Assembly: GCA_030599405.1 (NCBI GenBank)
Contig: JAUVOB010000021.1
Coordinates: 1-10,003, forward strand
Length of the DNA: 10,003 bases
Source of the DNA: Chloroflexota bacterium
GTDB lineage: Bacteria > Chloroflexota > Anaerolineae > Promineifilales > Promineifilaceae
Direction of reading: 5' to 3'
Part shown: in pieces, positions 7,169 through 10,003 of the stretch
Layout: each line of letters begins with the position of its first letter
Numbering within the stretch: position 1 is the stretch's first letter
Position numbers and translations under genes: made by a program
Notes under the pieces: generated by a model
Seen by the model: the letters and a program-made list of their open reading frames with translations, nothing else
What the model was told of the DNA's origin: nothing
The model's database searches: none

Positions 7169-7183
7169 CAATCCGGGGGATTG
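7169..7183. repeat. inverted repeat CAATCC-GGG-GGATTG
   Basis: Perfect 6-bp arms with a 3-nt loop, beginning 17 nt past the TPR stop codon. It could protect the 3' end of the TPR transcript, but there is no T run after it in the TPR direction, so it is not called a terminator. Confidence 0.5.
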
Positions 7184-7199
7184 TAAAAGCTCAAGCCAA

Positions 7200-9557
7200 T
7201 TAAGCAACCGGTAGGTGGTCTGCTTCTGATGTACCGGTCCCGTTCTCTTGACGTAAACTATAAACCAATTGCAGGTATTTTAGTTCGTCCTCTGGCTGTA
7301 GTGTCAATATCTTTTCTATTGATGCGATGGCACCCTCCGTATCACCGGCTTCCAACTGCAATTCGCCAAGCTGATCAAGTAATCCGATTGCCTGAGCGTT
7401 CTGTCCTTGATGCATATGAAGACGAACCATACGGTCCACTAGCTCTGCGTCAGCAGGTTGTTGTTCGATCATTTCGCCAAGAATGCCCGTGATTTCACCG
7501 CCTCTTCCATTTCTAACCAGAAATACGAGATGCCGGTCGAGATGGCGCATTCCGGCATCCGGTCTTCCAACTTTTTGGTAGAGATCGATCATTGAACGAG
7601 CGATCATCACATCGCCTGGATCGCTCTTGCTCAATTCACTGTAAGCTGCTATTGCACGCTTCCAGTCCAGTCGCTGCATATCGATATCAGCGATCACCCG
7701 CAGAAGACGTAGACGCCATTCAGTGCCGAGCTCACCACTGGGGACAATCTTGAGGGCTTCCATATAGGTCTTTCTAGCCTCGTCCACCTGAGCCAAGTTG
7801 TACTGCGCATCGCCCAGCGCCAAATAATGCTCGAGTGCCCTTTCCAATCTATCACTTTGGATCAGTAATTCTATCAATCGAGCTCTTGTCTTAATATCCA
7901 ATGGGGACAATTCCAAGGCTCGCTCATAGGCATTAATTGACCCGTTTTCATCGCCACGCACCCGGTACGTATCACCAATGGCAATAAACTTTGCTACAGC
8001 TATGTCAGCGCGCTCCCACCGGGCCAACAGCTCGGCGAGCTGAATGTGCCCAGGAAGATAATAGGGCGAGAGTTGAATGGCACGGTATGCTTCCTCAATG
8101 GCGCTGTGATAATTGCCGCGCTTTCCGTAGAGCTCACTAAGATACAACGATTCCAATACCTGGGTCGAACCAGCCATTAATATGTCGCCCAAGATCATGG
8201 TTTGCCCATCAGCTGATAGAGCATCCAGCCGCTCCCGTGCGGCTCTGATCTTAAATTCCCAGTCTTTGTGCTCGAAAAACTCGACAAGGGCAGCCATGAA
8301 CTCAGATGCCTTAGCTGTGTCCTCCCCCGTAAGTAGGTCGTTTGCCAGATGATCATAGAGCTCAATCAATCTATCGCTCTGTTCTGGTCGCACCGTATTC
8401 AGGTCGATAATCGTCAAGGCTACTAAGTAGTGCTCAACAGCCTCGCTGACAGCCTCAAGCTCCCTATATGTCTCGCCTAAGGCGTAATTACTTGCTACAC
8501 GGTATTCCTGTTCCTCATTGGCTTGATTGAATTGGGCAATGGCATCGTCCAACCTAACCTGGTCCTGGTACAACACGCCAAGATTGAAGTGTACGGCTGC
8601 GCTGTTTTCACCCCCTCTGATCGCCTGCTCAAATGAAGCAATCGCCTCCGCAAACCTATCGCGGGTTTGATAATCCAACCCTTCGCTTATGTAGGCGTCC
8701 CGTTCAACCTTGTTTGTACCAATTCCGGTTGTTGCCATGAGAGCATCTTCTTCGTCCTCGAATTCGAATACTCCCTGAGCCAACTGCTCTAGTGCAAGAC
8801 GGCGTGCATGCTGCATCGGACCACCGCTTACTACCGAATCATCCTGAATTTGACCACCCGCTTTTTCGGCCTCGTAGGCAGTGGCAAACGGAGGAATTTC
8901 TTCGCTCTCGAAAGCTGCTAGGGTCTCTAGGCTGACGAATATCTCGTCTTCGGTCGCAATGTCGGCAGCACCTTGTTCAATGAGCTCTATCGCCGTCAGA
9001 ATGTCAGGGTTACGAGGATCTAGTTCAAGGGCGGCCTGGCACATTTGTAAGGCGCTTTCTTTCTGAATCTGCGAGTTGTAAATCCGGGCAAGCGCCAGGT
9101 ACTCTCGGACAGCGTTCCGCGTTAGGCCCTGCCGTTGATATAAGGATGCTAGCCGGCGGCGTGCTCCAATGAGATTGGGATCGAGACGCGCTGCTCGTAA
9201 CCAGTTGCCAACGGCTTCGTCAAGACGTTTTCTGTGGAGCTGGATTTCTCCAATCGCCATATATGTTTGGGCGGCATCCCTGACCTGACCCAAGCGTTCC
9301 TGGACATCGGCGACATGCTTGAGGTAAATCATGTCGCCTTTGGAAAATCGAGCTGCGAGTTTGTAATTCTCCAGCGATTTCTCAAGCTCCCCAATCTCGA
9401 AATAAGCCATCCCCAGTCCAGCATAAGGGGATGGTTCAGAGGGGGCTTCTTGAGATGCTTGCTCGAATTCGCGAATAGCATCAGACCAAAGTTGATCCCA
9501 ACTGTACGAATGTCCTCGTCTTATCGCTATCTCATAACGGGCTTGGCTACCTGCCAC
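7200..9557 (-). CDS. large cytoplasmic tetratricopeptide-repeat (TPR) protein
   Basis: About 785 residues made almost entirely of TPR helices, with no signal peptide, membrane helix or enzymatic domain that I can see. It is probably a protein-protein interaction scaffold in the cytoplasm. An N-terminal TPR block spans about 10-197 (units such as A-G-L-G-M-A-Y-F-E-I-G-E-L near 48-60). An acidic, low-complexity linker follows at about 200-285 (the run F-E-F-E-D-E-E-D near 264-271). A larger C-terminal TPR block spans about 285-770. More than ten repeats are visible. The frame continues upstream to 9713, but that extension lacks TPR character and covers the likely promoter. GGAGG (9568-9564) sits 6 nt before the GTG at 9557 and directly abuts the ATG at 9563, so GTG is preferred; the ATG would add two residues. 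The gene is divergent from the partial gene at 9864. No specific function can be assigned. Confidence 0.85.
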   Translation of the reverse strand: MAGSQARYEIAIRRGHSYSWDQLWSDAIREFEQASQEAPSEPSPYAGLGMAYFEIGELEKSLENYKLAARFSKGDMIYLKHVADVQERLGQVRDAAQTYMAIGEIQLHRKRLDEAVGNWLRAARLDPNLIGARRRLASLYQRQGLTRNAVREYLALARIYNSQIQKESALQMCQAALELDPRNPDILTAIELIEQGAADIATEDEIFVSLETLAAFESEEIPPFATAYEAEKAGGQIQDDSVVSGGPMQHARRLALEQLAQGVFEFEDEEDALMATTGIGTNKVERDAYISEGLDYQTRDRFAEAIASFEQAIRGGENSAAVHFNLGVLYQDQVRLDDAIAQFNQANEEQEYRVASNYALGETYRELEAVSEAVEHYLVALTIIDLNTVRPEQSDRLIELYDHLANDLLTGEDTAKASEFMAALVEFFEHKDWEFKIRAARERLDALSADGQTMILGDILMAGSTQVLESLYLSELYGKRGNYHSAIEEAYRAIQLSPYYLPGHIQLAELLARWERADIAVAKFIAIGDTYRVRGDENGSINAYERALELSPLDIKTRARLIELLIQSDRLERALEHYLALGDAQYNLAQVDEARKTYMEALKIVPSGELGTEWRLRLLRVIADIDMQRLDWKRAIAAYSELSKSDPGDVMIARSMIDLYQKVGRPDAGMRHLDRHLVFLVRNGRGGEITGILGEMIEQQPADAELVDRMVRLHMHQGQNAQAIGLLDQLGELQLEAGDTEGAIASIEKILTLQPEDELKYLQLVYSLRQENGTGTSEADHLPVA

Positions 9558-9563
9558 CTTCAT

Positions 9564-9568
9564 CCTCC
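9564..9568 (-). promoter_or_regulatory. ribosome binding site of the TPR gene
   Basis: A perfect GGAGG lies on the minus strand. It touches the ATG at 9563 with no spacer but is ideally placed, 6 nt from the in-frame GTG at 9557, and so favours the GTG start. Confidence 0.7.
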
Positions 9569-9607
9569 AATTTACACTCGGGGTCAACAACAAATGTGGC
9601 TTTAGAA

Positions 9608-9616
9608 AGTATACCA
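9608..9616 (-). promoter_or_regulatory. candidate extended -10 promoter for the TPR gene
   Basis: On the minus strand TGG (9616-9614) precedes TATACT (9613-9608), a five-of-six match to TATAAT with the TGn extension. No good -35 box sits at 17 nt, as is common for extended -10 promoters. The start of transcription would be near 9601, giving a leader of about 40 nt. The surrounding 100 bases are AT-rich. Confidence 0.4.
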
Positions 9617-9661
9617 CAGGCAAAATTGCACGGAAAGCAACAGATATACATAAAATACCCC

Positions 9662-9690
9662 TTGTGCTGTAAATAACTTTATGGTAAGAT
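9662..9690 (+). promoter_or_regulatory. candidate promoter for the membrane protein gene at 9864
   Basis: TTGTGC (9662-9667, three of six to TTGACA), a 17-nt spacer, then TAAGAT (9685-9690, four of six to TATAAT) preceded by TGG as an extended -10. An overlapping GATAAT (9688-9693) and an upstream TAAAAT (9651-9656) are alternatives. If used, the leader would be about 165 nt long. Confidence 0.3.
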
Positions 9691-9696
9691 AATCGG

Positions 9697-9863
9697 CGCA
9701 GAGGGGATGTCACCTGATATTTTAATTAGAGGTGCGTAACAATAGGATACATTTCTTATCGGTCATGCTCGCAGAAAGCGGTCATGGCCCGTGTCCAAGC
9801 ATGCCTTGCGCGTAGTAGTATCGCGCGTGGCCGCCCTTCAGGAGGGTAACAGGTAGGTGACTT
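9697..9863 (+). promoter_or_regulatory. long leader of the gene at 9864, with direct repeats and hairpins
   Basis: With the TPR upstream stretch this forms a 306-nt region between divergent starts. It holds two copies of CGGTCATG (9760-9767 and 9779-9786, 19 nt apart), a 5-bp hairpin GCGCG-N9-CGCGC (9808-9826), and CCCT-N5-AGGG (9834-9846), which would fold part of a GGAGG-like stretch. The ribosome binding site likely used is AGGTGA at 9855-9860. Two short frames inside (from the ATGs at 9765 and 9784, 16 and 21 codons) lack good ribosome binding sites. No tRNA or known RNA family is recognised. Confidence 0.3.
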
Positions 9864-10003
9864 ATGGACTTAAACGATAGGCGCTCCATTCTCTTTCTTG
9901 TTCTGGCATTTCTCGTAGGCTGGGCAATCGGGCTGTTTATATTTGGCTGGAATCTCACCCCAGTTAGGTACACAGGGGCCGGATATCAGCATCTCCGTGA
10001 ACA
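9864..10003 (+). CDS. N-terminally membrane-anchored protein, 3'-truncated by the window edge
   Basis: Forty-six codons are open from ATG 9864 to the right edge. The start is supported by AGGTGA 3 nt upstream. The protein opens with a short polar, basic stretch (M-D-L-N-D-R-R), then one strongly hydrophobic helix (residues 9-29, with aromatic W-A-I-G-L-F-I-F-G-W), then a polar region starting N-L-T-P-V-R-Y-T. This looks like a single-pass anchor with the rest of the protein probably outside the membrane. Small membrane-anchored proteins of this style occur in Anaerolineae genomes as far as I recall, which is a weak taxonomic hint. The function is unknown, because almost all of the protein lies beyond the window. 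It is transcribed divergently from the TPR gene. Confidence 0.75.
   Translation, partial: MDLNDRRSILFLVLAFLVGWAIGLFIFGWNLTPVRYTGAGYQHLRE

Larger units (their letters stand above)
6986..7199 (-). promoter_or_regulatory. candidate structured leader or operator region upstream of cdaA
   Basis: This 214-nt gap between the TPR stop and the cdaA start contains no gene. In cdaA's sense direction it holds, in order: a 6-bp hairpin (7183-7169), a 5-bp hairpin (7111-7099), a 6-bp hairpin (7094-7078), a weak 4-bp hairpin TGGG/CCCA (7076-7062) and a pair of interlocked 8-bp repeats (7055-7006). The ribosome binding site follows after 10 nt. No hairpin is followed by a T run in the cdaA direction, so none is a convincing intrinsic terminator for the TPR gene. 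A weak promoter-like pair, TTGATG (7171-7166), 18-nt spacer, GATCAT (7147-7142), would put the repeats from 7111 onward in the transcript, but it is not convincing. I do not recognise a known riboswitch class. Function is inferred only from the density of repeats and the position. Confidence 0.35.

Noticed and set aside
7169..7183. The CAATCC/GGATTG hairpin as an intrinsic terminator of the TPR gene
   Set aside because: The base of the stem is followed on the minus strand by ATGGGGAAAT rather than a T run, so the essential second half of such a terminator is missing.
6986..7199. A c-di-AMP (ydaO/yuaA type) riboswitch upstream of cdaA
   Set aside because: I could not find the conserved ydaO-type motifs, and such riboswitches usually sit upstream of transport and cell-wall genes rather than the cyclase; a covariance-model scan would settle it.
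9558..9713. A longer N-terminus for the TPR protein starting at 9713
   Set aside because: The extension is hydrophobic and unlike TPR sequence, and would cover a perfect GGAGG and an extended -10 element that suit the later start.
9697..9863. A tRNA or other known small RNA gene in the divergent region
   Set aside because: There is no cloverleaf, T-loop signature or CCA end; the hairpins are short and isolated.
9782..9973. A 63-codon minus-strand frame at the right end
   Set aside because: It lies antisense to the leader and to the gene at 9864, which has a good ribosome binding site and a clear membrane helix.

Overview
The window reads as an ordinary chromosomal segment of a bacterium of moderate GC content (about half, by eye) with dense, mostly co-directional genes. 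The gene set is a CdaA/CdaR/Der cluster, a long TPR protein, an SPFH protein and an AI-2E family permease. With the style of the last partial protein (one N-terminal membrane helix followed by a G-W-N-x-T-P-V-x-Y stretch), this suggests Chloroflexota, perhaps Anaerolineae. That placement is a recollection-based inference, not a proof. I see no rRNA, tRNA, CRISPR array, insertion sequence or phage gene.

Layout. Positions 1-3362, plus strand: the C-terminal part of an AI-2E/PerM-type permease, then a two-helix SPFH (band 7) membrane protein, then 3 nt later a lipoprotein esterase with an N-terminal CBM48/E-set domain. Positions 3377-6985, minus strand: cdaA (diadenylate cyclase), cdaR (YbbR repeats) and der (ribosome-assembly GTPase), with cdaR and der overlapping by 4 nt. 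This cluster meets the esterase gene tail to tail with only 14 nt between stop codons. Positions 6986-7199: a 214-nt gap upstream of cdaA, unusually full of perfect inverted repeats, two of them interlocked. Positions 7200-9557, minus strand: a cytoplasmic TPR protein of about 785 residues. Positions 9558-9863: a divergent intergenic region with candidate promoters both ways and a long leader. Positions 9864-10003, plus strand: the start of a membrane-anchored protein that runs off the window.

How the parts fit. CdaA makes the second messenger c-di-AMP at the membrane and CdaR is its extracytoplasmic regulator; c-di-AMP controls potassium and osmolyte balance and cell-wall homeostasis in bacteria where it has been studied. 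Here the third gene is der rather than the glmM familiar from Firmicutes. CdaA starts with TTG behind a good ribosome binding site, directly downstream of the inverted-repeat cluster, so the most interesting untested idea is a structured regulatory leader or operator controlling c-di-AMP synthesis. The SPFH/esterase pair looks like a small membrane-stress or envelope unit, but its substrate cannot be told from sequence. I do not see clear evidence for a wholly new multi-gene system.
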